Below the pieces are notes generated by a model. That model was not told the DNA's origin. It made no database searches and saw nothing but the letters and a program-made list of their open reading frames with translations. This document shows positions 49,260 to 57,622 of a DNA stretch of 64,000 nucleotides, one piece after another. How positions within the stretch are numbered: the first letter of the stretch is position 1; the number at the start of each line of letters is the position of its first letter. Made by a program: the position numbers and the translations under genes. Origin of the DNA: CAYZHM01 sp964478225 (GTDB lineage: Bacteria; Pseudomonadota; Alphaproteobacteria; Micavibrionales; Micavibrionaceae); assembly GCA_964478225.1 (NCBI GenBank), contig CAYZHM010000001.1, positions 62,001 to 126,000 on the forward strand. The letters run 5' to 3'.

Positions 49260-50222
49260 ATGCCGAAAGACGGAGATATTTTGACGCAAACCCTTGAATT
49301 CAAGGATTTTAAGCTGATCCCCCTGCTCTTTGGCGCGCATAACTCCCATATTTCCTATATTGAGAAGAAACTGGGCATTCAAATTGCTGATAAGGGCAAT
49401 ATTCTAACCCTTTCCGGTGATCCCCATGCCGTTCACCAGGCCGAAAAGGTTTTTAAGGATCTTGTGAAAAGGCTAGAAAAAGGGCAAGAGGTTGGCCCTG
49501 GAGAGATTGATGCGGCGCTGCGGTTCATGGATAATGGGGTCAGCAAAGCCGAAAACAAGGACATGAAGAAAATCGTTATTCATACCCGTAAAAAGGATAT
49601 CTCGCCCCGTTCGCCCAATCAGGCCTATTACCTGCAGGCGATCATGGACAATGAAATGGTGTTCGGACTTGGCCCTGCGGGGACGGGTAAAACCTATCTC
49701 GCGGTTGCGATGGCCGTCTCGATGTATCTCGAGGGCAAGGTTGAGCGTTTGATTTTTGCGCGGCCCGCGGTTGAGGCTGGTGAGCGGCTTGGATTTTTGC
49801 CGGGCGACATGAAGGAAAAAGTCGATCCTTACCTCCGCCCGATTTACGACGCGCTGCATGACATGTTGCCGCTGGATGTGGTGGCGAAAAAGATTGAGCT
49901 GGGCGAGATCGAGATTGCGCCGCTGGCGTTCATGCGCGGGCGGACGCTGTCGAACGCGTTCGTCATTCTGGATGAAGCACAAAACACCACGCCCGTGCAG
50001 ATGAAGATGATTTTAACGCGGATGGGCGAGGCTTCTCACATGGTCATCACTGGCGATTTGTCGCAAACAGACCTCCCCTCGCACATCAAATCCGGCTTAA
50101 GAGACGCCGTTGAAACCCTTGAAGGCATTGAAGGAATTTCTTTTATGCGTTTTGCCAAAGAAGACGTCATCCGCCACCCGCTGGTCAGCAAGATTGTTCA
50201 TGCATATGACCAGAAGGATTAG
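49260..50222 (+). CDS. ybeZ: PhoH-like ATPase (YbeZ)
   Basis: This 320-aa P-loop ATPase is regularly linked to ybeY and takes part in rRNA/ribosome maturation. The N-terminal part (about 1-100) is KH-like (LFGAHNSHISYIEKKLGIQIADKGN). Walker A is GPAGTGKTY, then PAVEAGERLGFLPGD, and Walker B FVILDEAQN with TPVQMKMILTRMGE. The YbeY start lies inside its 3' end. Confidence 0.95.
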   Translation: MPKDGDILTQTLEFKDFKLIPLLFGAHNSHISYIEKKLGIQIADKGNILTLSGDPHAVHQAEKVFKDLVKRLEKGQEVGPGEIDAALRFMDNGVSKAENKDMKKIVIHTRKKDISPRSPNQAYYLQAIMDNEMVFGLGPAGTGKTYLAVAMAVSMYLEGKVERLIFARPAVEAGERLGFLPGDMKEKVDPYLRPIYDALHDMLPLDVVAKKIELGEIEIAPLAFMRGRTLSNAFVILDEAQNTTPVQMKMILTRMGEASHMVITGDLSQTDLPSHIKSGLRDAVETLEGIEGISFMRFAKEDVIRHPLVSKIVHAYDQKD

Positions 50223-50676
50223 CATTGAAACTCTGCAGCAATCTCCTGATTGGCCATCTTTTGATAAAGATGAAATATGTGAGGCCACATTAAGGGCGGC
50301 AGATTTTAAAAAGGATGCAGAAGTCACCGTCACTTTTACAAATGACGCAGAAATCCAAATCTTGAACAAACAGCACCGCGGCAAGGACAAGCCGACGAAT
50401 GTTCTCTCCTTCCCGGCCTATGATCCTGATGAGCCGCATCCTCCCGGCGTGCCTGTTAATCTCGGCGACATCGTGCTGGCGTATGAAACAATCGAACGTG
50501 AAGCCACGGAACAGAACAAGACTTTCAACGATCATGTGATGCATTTGATCGTACACGGGGTTTTGCACCTGCTTGGTTATGATCACGAAGATGATGACGA
50601 AGCAGAAGAGATGGAATCTCTGGAAATCGCTGTTTTACGGCAATTCGGAATAAAAAACCCTTATGAAGAGATCTGA
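50206..50676 (+). CDS. ybeY: Endoribonuclease YbeY
   Basis: YbeY is a metal-dependent RNase for 16S rRNA 3' maturation and ribosome quality control. The 156-aa protein carries the zinc-binding HGVLHLLGYDH motif, LNKQHRGKDKPTNVLSFP and GDIVLAYETI. ATG 50206 overlaps the end of ybeZ by 17 bases; ATG 50200 is an alternative. Its stop is three bases before the corC frame opens. Confidence 0.96.
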   Translation: MTRRISIETLQQSPDWPSFDKDEICEATLRAADFKKDAEVTVTFTNDAEIQILNKQHRGKDKPTNVLSFPAYDPDEPHPPGVPVNLGDIVLAYETIEREATEQNKTFNDHVMHLIVHGVLHLLGYDHEDDDEAEEMESLEIAVLRQFGIKNPYEEI

Positions 50677-50705
50677 TTTTGTGGCATAATTGGCGTCGTA
50701 ACAAC

Positions 50706-51632
50706 ATGCTTAGACCCCATATCGTGCCTGAAAACACTGACCGTACTCCCCATTCTAACGGGCCTGAACCGAAGACAGAAACGCAAGATGCTTCGCCGCG
50801 TGGATTTTTGCACTGGTTGCGCGGTGGAAAATCGGAACCTCCCGCCGTTCCCAAACTTGAAGATTATATTGATATCACTGAAGATAATGGCTTGCGGGAT
50901 GACATCATCACGGCGCACGAAAAGGTTTTGCTCTCCAATATTCTTAAGCTGCGCGATATCGCCGTTATTGACGAAATGGTGCCGCGAGCGGATATTATCG
51001 CAGTGGAAGTTGATATCTCCCGCGACGACCTTTTGCATGTCTTAAGCGAGAATCAGGTCAGCCGTTTGCCGGTATACGAAGACAATCTCGATAATGTGCT
51101 CGGCAGTATTCACATCAAAGACATTTTGGCCTCTTTTAAGGAGGGGGAAAGCTACAATCTGCGGGAGCAGCTTATCGATGTGCCTATTGTTTCCCCTGCC
51201 ATGCCGATTTTGGATCTTATTGTTGAAATGCGCCTCAGTAGGCGGCATATGGCCTTAGTGGTTGATGAACATGGCGGCATCGATGGTTTGATTACGCTGG
51301 GTGATATCATCGAACGTATCGTCGGCGAAATCGAGGATGAGCACGATGATGAAGAGGCGATGATTATTAAAGGTGAAGATGGTTCTGTGATTGCAGATGC
51401 GCGGGTTGATATTAGTGAGTTTGAAGAAGAATATGGATCGCTGTTCACCATGGATGAACGCGAAGAGATTGAAACGCTTGGAGGCCTCCTCTTTACAATT
51501 GCGGGCCGCATTCCCAAACGAGGGGAAGTTTTGACCCATAAAGCCAGCGGAATGATGTTTGAGGTTTTAGAAGCAGATCCTCGGCGCGTTCAAAAAGTGC
51601 GCATTCGTAACATCCCCGGAATATCAGGATAG
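50706..51632 (+). CDS. corC: CorC/HlyC family CBS-domain protein
   Basis: This protein (308 aa from ATG 50706; a TTG at 50679 would add nine residues) has two CBS domains: about 60-125 (VPRADIIAVEVD, VSRLPVYEDNLDNVLG) and 130-190 (LIVEMRLSRRHMALVVDEHGGIDGLITLGDIIE). The CorC_HlyC transport-associated C-terminal domain follows (about 205-300). E. coli CorC/YbeX functions with Mg2+/Co2+ efflux and ribosome metabolism. The ybeZ-ybeY-corC-lnt order is conserved across proteobacteria. Confidence 0.94.
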   Translation: MLRPHIVPENTDRTPHSNGPEPKTETQDASPRGFLHWLRGGKSEPPAVPKLEDYIDITEDNGLRDDIITAHEKVLLSNILKLRDIAVIDEMVPRADIIAVEVDISRDDLLHVLSENQVSRLPVYEDNLDNVLGSIHIKDILASFKEGESYNLREQLIDVPIVSPAMPILDLIVEMRLSRRHMALVVDEHGGIDGLITLGDIIERIVGEIEDEHDDEEAMIIKGEDGSVIADARVDISEFEEEYGSLFTMDEREEIETLGGLLFTIAGRIPKRGEVLTHKASGMMFEVLEADPRRVQKVRIRNIPGISG

Positions 51633-51641
51633 AGATGGTCG

Positions 51642-53216
51642 TTGACTCGCGCTGCTATACATAACATATATGTCGAGCCACATCGTGCCGGCTCTTTGCT
51701 TCGTCTTCTTACGGGTTTTGTTTTGGGTGCCGGCGCCTCTTTTGCTATGGCGCCATGGAACTTCTGGTGGGCGCTTGGGATCGCCCTGAGCGCACTTTAT
51801 GGATTGCTCCTGAGCGCGCCCGGTAAAACGCAAAGCTTTGCGACCGGTTGGGGCTTTGGGTTTGGTTATTTTGTTTTTGGGCTGTCGTGGATCGGCAATG
51901 CCTTGTTGGTTGAGGGCAATGAATTTGCCTGGGCGTGGCCGCTTGCGGTGTGCGGATTGCCATTTATGCTGGCGTTTTATACCGGGGCGGCGACATTATT
52001 CAGCCATATGTTTTTTAATCTACGGCACTGGACAGGCTTTATTGGCTTCATCGCCCTTATGTGTCTCTTCGAATGGCTGCGCGGGAATTTGTTTACAGGA
52101 TTTCCCTGGAATTTGTACGGCTACACTTGGTCGAAGACTTTGCCGGTTATACAAATTCTGAGTATTTCTAATGTTTATTATCTGACTTTCCTGACCATGC
52201 TGTGGCTGATGGCTCCGGTTTTTATTTATACGCAAGTCAAATCTGGTGCCTCCGTCCTGTCGACGGCAATTATTGGCCCACTGGCGCTCGGTTCGCTTTT
52301 GGGCTGCCTTGCTTTCGGGCTTTTGAGGTTAGAGACTTCAACCACTTTCATGGATAATTCTGTTGTTAAGATTGTTCAACCCAATATCGAGCAAGGCGAA
52401 AAATGGGACAGAGAGAAATTATATGCCCATTTTCAAGGACTCATCGAAACCAGTATGCAAAAACCGCAAGACGCCGTCGCGGATAAAAAATTTACTTATA
52501 TAGTATGGCCGGAGACATCTCTGAATTACTGGGTAATGCAGGATAAGAATGCCCGCTATGAGCTTACTAATCTTATGAGGTCTTATAATGACGGCGCTGC
52601 CCTGCTCACAGGATACTTGCATCACAACCCCGTGGACCAAAGTTACAGCAATTCTCTCGTTATGTTTGACAGGGACGGTCAACCGCGCAATATGTATAAT
52701 AAGAGTCATCTTGTTCCCTTTGGGGAATACATCCCTTTTCAAAAATGGATACCTCTTAAAACCGTTACAAAGTTCTCTGGCTTTAAAAAGGGAAATGGTC
52801 CAGACGTACAACCCGTGTCTACGGGGTACGCGTACATCCCTCTCATATGTTATGAAATTATATTTCCTGGAGTGGTTAAACCTGAGATGGGCGGCGATTT
52901 CATCGTCAATGTGACGAATGATGCGTGGTATGGGGAAAGCGCAGGCCCTTATCAGCACTACGAAATGGCTCAATTCCGCGCCTTAGAAACAGGTTTTCCT
53001 GTCATTCGGGCGGCAAATACTGGAATTTCGGGAATTTTTGACCCTTTTGGTAGAAATATCACTCAATCGAGCCTATATGAAAACAAGGTTCTCATCTCAA
53101 GTATCCCACAAAAGGAACCCCTTTATTTGCCTGCATGGACAAGGAAACCCTTTGTTTTTCCTTTCTTTTTGATGCTTGTACTGGGGCTTGCTTTGTGGAG
53201 GAGACGAACAGCCTAA
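51642..53216 (+). CDS. lnt: Apolipoprotein N-acyltransferase
   Basis: Lnt adds the third acyl chain to bacterial lipoproteins in the inner membrane. The 524-aa protein begins with TTG at 51642. It has about seven membrane helices (residues 20-230) and a nitrilase-like periplasmic domain. Active-site residues are visible: Glu in VWPETSLN, Lys in KSHLVPFGEY and Cys in ICYEIIFPG. A single membrane helix closes it. A promoter for the next gene lies 45 bases downstream. Confidence 0.95.
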   Translation: MTRAAIHNIYVEPHRAGSLLRLLTGFVLGAGASFAMAPWNFWWALGIALSALYGLLLSAPGKTQSFATGWGFGFGYFVFGLSWIGNALLVEGNEFAWAWPLAVCGLPFMLAFYTGAATLFSHMFFNLRHWTGFIGFIALMCLFEWLRGNLFTGFPWNLYGYTWSKTLPVIQILSISNVYYLTFLTMLWLMAPVFIYTQVKSGASVLSTAIIGPLALGSLLGCLAFGLLRLETSTTFMDNSVVKIVQPNIEQGEKWDREKLYAHFQGLIETSMQKPQDAVADKKFTYIVWPETSLNYWVMQDKNARYELTNLMRSYNDGAALLTGYLHHNPVDQSYSNSLVMFDRDGQPRNMYNKSHLVPFGEYIPFQKWIPLKTVTKFSGFKKGNGPDVQPVSTGYAYIPLICYEIIFPGVVKPEMGGDFIVNVTNDAWYGESAGPYQHYEMAQFRALETGFPVIRAANTGISGIFDPFGRNITQSSLYENKVLISSIPQKEPLYLPAWTRKPFVFPFFLMLVLGLALWRRRTA

Positions 53217-53259
53217 AAGTTAAGGATTGAAATAATTTGCGGCATATACTTAAGATTTC

Positions 53260-53288
53260 TTGCATACGGGAGTAAACCGCGTTATAAG
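53260..53288 (+). promoter_or_regulatory. Sigma70-type promoter
   Basis: TTGCAT (53260-53265) and TATAAG (53283-53288) are 17 bases apart, ahead of the XRE regulator gene at 53359. Confidence 0.55.
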
Positions 53289-53358
53289 ACACGCTATTAA
53301 ATATGACAATAAGTACCTAATTTATACCCTGAGTTGAGTTTAGAGAAAAGGTTATACT

Positions 53359-53799
53359 ATGAGTGGCAGTGCAAAAAAGACCAAAGGTAAGCCAGACATT
53401 GTTGATGTGCATGTCGGCAAAAGGTTGCGAGTAAGACGTTCGCTGTTGGGTCTAAGCCAGGAAAAATTGGCTGAGGCGATTGGCCTCACCTTTCAGCAGG
53501 TCCAAAAATATGAGCGTGGCGTGAACCGCATTAGTGCGGGTCGCCTGTATCAACTGAGCAAAATTCTGGAAGTTCCCATCAGCTATTTTTATGAGCGCGT
53601 TAACAACGACAATGGAGATCTTCCTAAAGCTGCTGGTCTTGCAGATAATAAGCAAGAGAAGTTTGGCGGTCCTGATCGTTTTGATAACAAAGAAACGATT
53701 GAGTTGATCAAGCTTTTTAATCAGGTTGACGACCCTGCTCACAGACAAGAAATTCTTCGCGCTGTAAAGTCTATGGTCGCTATGACCAAAAAGGACTAA
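53359..53799 (+). CDS. XRE family helix-turn-helix regulator upstream of metK
   Basis: This 146-aa DNA-binding protein has an HTH_XRE domain at residues 19-75 (GKRLRVRRSLLGLSQEKLAEAIGLTFQQVQKYERG, then NRISAGRLYQLSKILEVPISYFYER). The C-terminal 60 residues are charged with a short helix. A regulator of this sort is a frequent neighbour between lnt and metK in alphaproteobacteria. An SOS- or SAM-related role cannot be decided. Confidence 0.92.
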   Translation: MSGSAKKTKGKPDIVDVHVGKRLRVRRSLLGLSQEKLAEAIGLTFQQVQKYERGVNRISAGRLYQLSKILEVPISYFYERVNNDNGDLPKAAGLADNKQEKFGGPDRFDNKETIELIKLFNQVDDPAHRQEILRAVKSMVAMTKKD

Positions 53800-53801
53800 G
53801 C

Positions 53802-53864
53802 TTCCTTTATCGCTTGCATGGCTTATAATATGCCGCTAGTGTTGCGCTTTAGCTTCAACTAAAG
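53802..53864 (+). promoter_or_regulatory. metK upstream region with TATAAT and small hairpin
   Basis: TATAAT (53824-53829) preceded at 16 bases by TTCCTT is a possible promoter. Downstream CTTTAG (53847-53852) and CTAAAG (53859-53864) form a small hairpin in the 5' leader. It does not match the SAM riboswitch signatures that I can recall. Confidence 0.35.
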
Positions 53865-53879
53865 TGAGAGATACGAAGA

Positions 53880-55103
53880 ATGCAATCACCTGTGAGCCAT
53901 GCTTTGCAAGAAAAGAATCTGATTAATCCTGAAACCAGTCTTCGCGATTATATTTTTACCAGCGAGTCCGTTTCCGAAGGCCACCCCGATAAAATCTGTG
54001 ACCAGATTTCTGATGCTGTCCTTGATTTGTTTTTGAAAAAGGATCCTCATTCCCGTTTGGGTTGTGAAACCTATGCCACCTCAAATTTTGTTCTTGTTGG
54101 CGGCGAAGGCCGCTGTGCTGAAGAAGTGTCCAAAGACGAGATTGAGAACACAGCACGTCAGGTCATTAAAAGGATCGGCTACGAGCAAGAAGAGTTTCAT
54201 TGGAAGAATGTTGATGTTGATGTGAGATTGCATGCGCAGTCGGCCGATATCGCGCAAGGCGTTGATGCCGGTCACAACAAAGATGAAGGTGCGGGCGACC
54301 AAGGGATCATGTTCGGGTATGCGACTCGCGAAACCGAAGAATTGATGCCGGCCGCTCTTTATTATTCTCACCGCATTCTTGAAGTGTTGGCCGATGGCCG
54401 TCATAGCGGAAAGTTCAAAGGCTTGCAGCCAGATGCAAAATCTCAAGTGACGCTTGAGTTTGAAAATCATGTTCCTGTGCGTGCGCGTTCGGTTGTTGTT
54501 TCAACCCAGCACAATGAAGACATGAGCCAAAAACAAGTCCGCGATATCGTGATCCCTGTCATTCAAAGTGTTTTGCCCAAGGGCTGGATGCCGAATGAGG
54601 AGGAAATCTACATCAACCCGACAGGGCGTTTTGTGATTGGCGGGCCGGTTGGTGATGCGGGTTTGACAGGACGTAAAATCATCGTCGATACATATGGTGG
54701 CTCTGCCCCGCATGGCGGCGGCGCGTTCTCCGGCAAAGACCCCACCAAAGTTGACCGTTCGGCTGCGTATGCTGCGCGTTATCTGGCAAAGAACGTTTTG
54801 GCGGCGGGTTATGCGGATGGTTGCACGATTCAGCTTTCCTACGCGATCGGCGTGTCGAAGCCAATCTCGTTCTACCTTGATACGCATGGAACAGGCAAAG
54901 TTCCAGAAGCGGTTTTGATTGAGGCGCTGAACAAGCTCGTGGACCTTCGTCCACGCGGTATCCGTGAACACCTGAAGCTGAATAAGCCGATTTATTCGCC
55001 GACTGCTGCTTATGGTCACTTTGGCCGCAAGCCAGGTCCGAACGGTGAGTTTTCATGGGAAAAAACTGATCTCGTGAAGGACCTTCAGAAGATCATTGGC
55101 TAA
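53880..55103 (+). CDS. metK: S-adenosylmethionine synthetase
   Basis: MetK makes SAM from methionine and ATP. The 407-aa protein carries FTSESVSEGHPDKICDQISDA, GAGDQGIMFGYATRE (ATP-binding), the P-loop GGGAFSGKDPTKVDRSAAY and the C-terminal GHFGR. About 22 N-terminal residues precede the family start. It overlaps trmB by eight bases. Confidence 0.98.
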   Translation: MQSPVSHALQEKNLINPETSLRDYIFTSESVSEGHPDKICDQISDAVLDLFLKKDPHSRLGCETYATSNFVLVGGEGRCAEEVSKDEIENTARQVIKRIGYEQEEFHWKNVDVDVRLHAQSADIAQGVDAGHNKDEGAGDQGIMFGYATRETEELMPAALYYSHRILEVLADGRHSGKFKGLQPDAKSQVTLEFENHVPVRARSVVVSTQHNEDMSQKQVRDIVIPVIQSVLPKGWMPNEEEIYINPTGRFVIGGPVGDAGLTGRKIIVDTYGGSAPHGGGAFSGKDPTKVDRSAAYAARYLAKNVLAAGYADGCTIQLSYAIGVSKPISFYLDTHGTGKVPEAVLIEALNKLVDLRPRGIREHLKLNKPIYSPTAAYGHFGRKPGPNGEFSWEKTDLVKDLQKIIG

Positions 55104-55767
55104 GCTCCAAGACTATCCCGGCTTCTTCGGACGGCGCAAAGGCAAGGCCTTGAGCGCGGCGCGTCAGTCTTTGATGAGGGAGATGTTGCCGCTTCTTTCC
55201 CTCACGCAGCCGCTTTCCCCCGATGCCCGCACATGGATGGAGATTGGTTTTGGGGGCGGCGAGCATCTTGCGGCGTTAATGCGCGCCCATCCGGACATCG
55301 ACTTTATCGGGGTCGAGCCTTTCATCAACGGTATGAGCAATTTTCTTTACCGCGTCAGCGATATTCAAAACCCGCGTGTGCGCGTACATATGGATGATGC
55401 GATTCCCCTACTCCGTGATTTTCCAGACCAGTGTCTTGAGCGTATGTACGTTCTCAATCCTGATCCATGGCCGAAAGTGCGCCATCATAAACGACGCATT
55501 ATCAACCAAAGCAATCTTGATCTTTTTGCGCGAGCGATGAAACCTGACGGGCTTCTCATCATGGCAACCGATGTTGACGATCTCGCGGAATGGATGGTGA
55601 CCGAGGCGTCCAAGCATCCTTCCTTTGAATGGACAGCAGAGAGCGCCGAGGATTGGCAAACGCAGCCGGAATGGTGGGCGGTCACGACACGTTATGCGCA
55701 AAAAGGCCTTGATGCCGGGCGGCGGCAGAGTTATCTGGTTTTTAAGAAGGTTGCGCCACAGGCGTAA
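55096..55767 (+). CDS. trmB: tRNA (guanine-N7)-methyltransferase TrmB
   Basis: TrmB methylates G46 of tRNA using SAM. The 223-aa protein begins with TTG inside the metK end. The SAM fold shows WMEIGFGGGEHLAALM, FIGVEPFINGMSNFLYR, NPDPWPKVRHHKRRI and a C-terminal TTRYAQKG. The 26-base overlap at the 3' end with an opposite-strand gene lies in its last residues. Confidence 0.95.
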   Translation: MAKLQDYPGFFGRRKGKALSAARQSLMREMLPLLSLTQPLSPDARTWMEIGFGGGEHLAALMRAHPDIDFIGVEPFINGMSNFLYRVSDIQNPRVRVHMDDAIPLLRDFPDQCLERMYVLNPDPWPKVRHHKRRIINQSNLDLFARAMKPDGLLIMATDVDDLAEWMVTEASKHPSFEWTAESAEDWQTQPEWWAVTTRYAQKGLDAGRRQSYLVFKKVAPQA

Positions 55768-56368
55768 TAAGACCTAAGTTTACACGGTTTTGATAATCGG
55801 CCTCGCGGGCTTTGATTTCATTTTTAGCATGGGTTGCAATTTGTCCGTAATGTGCTGCCAGCATATCCCCTAATTTAGCAATCGCTCGCAGCATGTTTCT
55901 TTTTTGCGCAAGCTCCATAGGTGATGGAAGTTTTTCTGACCGGCTGCATCCTGAGTAATACACTCTTTTTTCTCCGCCTTCTTGTATATCAATACCAGGC
56001 TGATCTAGCAGAAATAAGGCTATCGGCTCCACTCCTTTTTCAAGGGCATAACACAACATTGGCACATCACGCGGCGAAGAATAGCCCACCGATCTAAAAT
56101 TAAAATTTTTATTGGGGTCAAAATTTCCAAAATGTCTAAACAACGCAATAAACAAATTGGGTTTATTGATTTCAATTAGTCTTTGGAATATGTCCTTAAT
56201 AAGCTCAGGATGATAACTTCCTTGTGACGTCAGTTGGGGAATGCCTGATAAAAATGCGGTTTCATCATCACGTTCTGCATCTGCAATTAAAGTATCGCAC
56301 GCAGTTTTTCTTGCGTTATAAACCTGCTTCCACTCTGGCAAAGCGTTGTTGAATAATCGTTTGAGCAT
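55742..56368 (-). CDS. Hypothetical protein, possible ankyrin-like
   Basis: This 208-aa protein has a GGAG ribosome site before the ATG. Its middle contains helical hairpin-like segments (HPELIKDIFQRLIEINKPNLFIAL and DVPMLCYALEKGVEPIALFLLDQPGID) that resemble degenerate ankyrin repeats. The C-terminus is helical with RNMLRAIAKLGDMLAAHYGQ. It is the first of three opposite-strand genes between trmB and rimP. Function unknown. Confidence 0.7.
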   Translation of the reverse strand: MLKRLFNNALPEWKQVYNARKTACDTLIADAERDDETAFLSGIPQLTSQGSYHPELIKDIFQRLIEINKPNLFIALFRHFGNFDPNKNFNFRSVGYSSPRDVPMLCYALEKGVEPIALFLLDQPGIDIQEGGEKRVYYSGCSRSEKLPSPMELAQKRNMLRAIAKLGDMLAAHYGQIATHAKNEIKAREADYQNRVNLGLITPVAQPS

Positions 56369-56388
56369 ATTTTCTCCACCATTTAGGC

Positions 56389-56568
56389 TTAAAAGTTCTG
56401 TGGTTCCGGCTGAATTGCACTTAAATCTCCTGGCTCACATAAAAGCCAGACGGGTGAATAAACAACTCTGATTGTTATTTCTTTTGCGGGCGATGGTGCT
56501 GTACCCGGCTCCTTTTGAGCCTTGCACCAATCTTTTACAAGCTGCTTTAGTCCAAAAGTCATATCCAT
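56389..56568 (-). CDS. Hypothetical small protein
   Basis: This 59-aa protein is read from ATG 56568, which has a strong purine-rich site (GAGGGGGG) six bases upstream. It has a helical start (LKQLVKDWCKAQK), then a strand-rich part (ITIRVVYSPVWLL) ending in Pro/Gln. It is 20 bases upstream of the previous gene on the same strand and likely shares its transcript. No family recognised. Confidence 0.6.
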   Translation of the reverse strand: MDMTFGLKQLVKDWCKAQKEPGTAPSPAKEITIRVVYSPVWLLCEPGDLSAIQPEPQNF

Positions 56569-56645
56569 AAAAAACCCCCCTCTCCCCTTATAGCAAACAT
56601 CCATAAGCGAAAAAAGAGGGATGATTTAAAGCGCTAGCCGGCTTT

Positions 56646-56939
56646 TTAGGCGGGAAGTATGCCCATGTTTATTAGGTCTACATTAGCGACTTTAGCTTTG
56701 TACCCTTGAATAACTGCTGCATCAGGATTTGTCGTTATTTCGATCTTAGATCCGAGCTCTCTAAATAGGTCTTTCAACGGAGAATGCACGCCAGATGTCG
56801 GGTTACCTCTTGGCCTTAAGCTTTTGGGTAGATCAGCTTGATGAGCATCGTTTCCGGCTGGAACCCATTCCAAATTCTTCATACTGTTATAAGTGACTAC
56901 GCTTTTCGCGCTTAGATTGAATTCAGTAACTACTTGCAT
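56646..56939 (-). CDS. Hypothetical protein at the head of a three-gene insertion
   Basis: This 97-aa hydrophilic protein follows GAGGG at seven bases. It contains SLRPRGNPTSGVHSPLKDLFREL and KIEITTNPDAAVIQGYKAKV. No signal or membrane helix. It is probably the first gene of the minus-strand group between trmB and rimP. No family recognised. Confidence 0.7.
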   Translation of the reverse strand: MQVVTEFNLSAKSVVTYNSMKNLEWVPAGNDAHQADLPKSLRPRGNPTSGVHSPLKDLFRELGSKIEITTNPDAAVIQGYKAKVANVDLINMGILPA

Positions 56940-57013
56940 GTTTTCCCTCTATATATGAAATAAAATTACCGAGAATTGTATATTTTCTTTCTTTTTCTTT
57001 TTCAACAAAAAAC

Positions 57014-57042
57014 TTGCACTTGTTGCAAAAAATCCCTATATA
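57014..57042 (+). promoter_or_regulatory. Strong sigma70 promoter of the rimP-nusA-infB operon
   Basis: TTGCAC (57014-57019) and TATATA (57037-57042) are 17 bases apart. The predicted start near 57049 leaves about 80 bases of leader containing the attenuator hairpin before rimP. Confidence 0.65.
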
Positions 57043-57077
57043 AAGGTCATCATCCTAAAAACGTAATATGTTTTATG

Positions 57078-57106
57078 GCTTGGGCTCGCAAGAACCCGGG
57101 CTTTTT
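57078..57106 (+). terminator. rimP leader attenuator
   Basis: GCTTGGG (57078-57084) pairs with CCCGGGC (57095-57101), including two G-T pairs, around a ten-base loop, and is followed by five T. It stands in the 5' leader of the rimP-nusA-infB unit. Proteobacterial rimP leaders are known to carry such a conserved terminator, so transcription attenuation is likely. Confidence 0.65.
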
Positions 57107-57129
57107 GGATTGGCTAAAAAGGTTTTTAA

Positions 57130-57609
57130 ATGACTGCTGTTGAGCAAAAAGTAACAGAAATTATCGAACCCGTTATCGCAGATCTCGGGTTTGCACTGGT
57201 GCAGGTGCGCATGGTTGATGGCGCGCTACAGATTTTTGCCGAGAATCCGCAGACCAATAATCTCGGGATTGAGGATTGCAAGACAATCAGCAAAGCAGTC
57301 TCCGTTATTTTGGACGTTGAAGATCCTATTTCCGGCGCCTACAGGCTTGAAGTGAGTTCGCCGGGCATCGACCGGCCGCTGGTTAAAGCAGAAGATTACA
57401 CACGATACACAGGATTTGAAGCCAAAGTAGAATGCAAAGTGCCGACTGAAACCGGACAGAAAAAGTTTCGTGGCACTATAAAAGGATTGGATGGCGATGT
57501 GGTTGAATTGACGACGGATCAGGGCGAGGCCCGCATTCCGTTTTCTGACATTGCCAAAGCCAAGCTGGTGTTAACAGACGAATTGATTAAAGCGACAGCG
57601 CAAACCTAG
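57130..57609 (+). CDS. rimP: Ribosome maturation factor RimP
   Basis: RimP assists 30S subunit assembly. The 159-aa protein has the usual EPVIADLGFALVQVRM start, EDCKTISKAVSVILDVEDPI, the YRLEVSSPGIDRPL signature and a C-terminal SH3-like domain (about 90-150). It heads the rimP-nusA-infB-rbfA-truB-rpsO operon, 13 bases before nusA. Confidence 0.96.
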   Translation: MTAVEQKVTEIIEPVIADLGFALVQVRMVDGALQIFAENPQTNNLGIEDCKTISKAVSVILDVEDPISGAYRLEVSSPGIDRPLVKAEDYTRYTGFEAKVECKVPTETGQKKFRGTIKGLDGDVVELTTDQGEARIPFSDIAKAKLVLTDELIKATAQT

Positions 57610-57622
57610 AAGGAGAAACAAA

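Noticed and set aside
53830..53879. Possible SAM riboswitch ahead of metK
   Set aside because: Only a six-base stem hairpin is visible, and none of the SAM-I, SAM-II or SAM/SAH core sequences is recognised.
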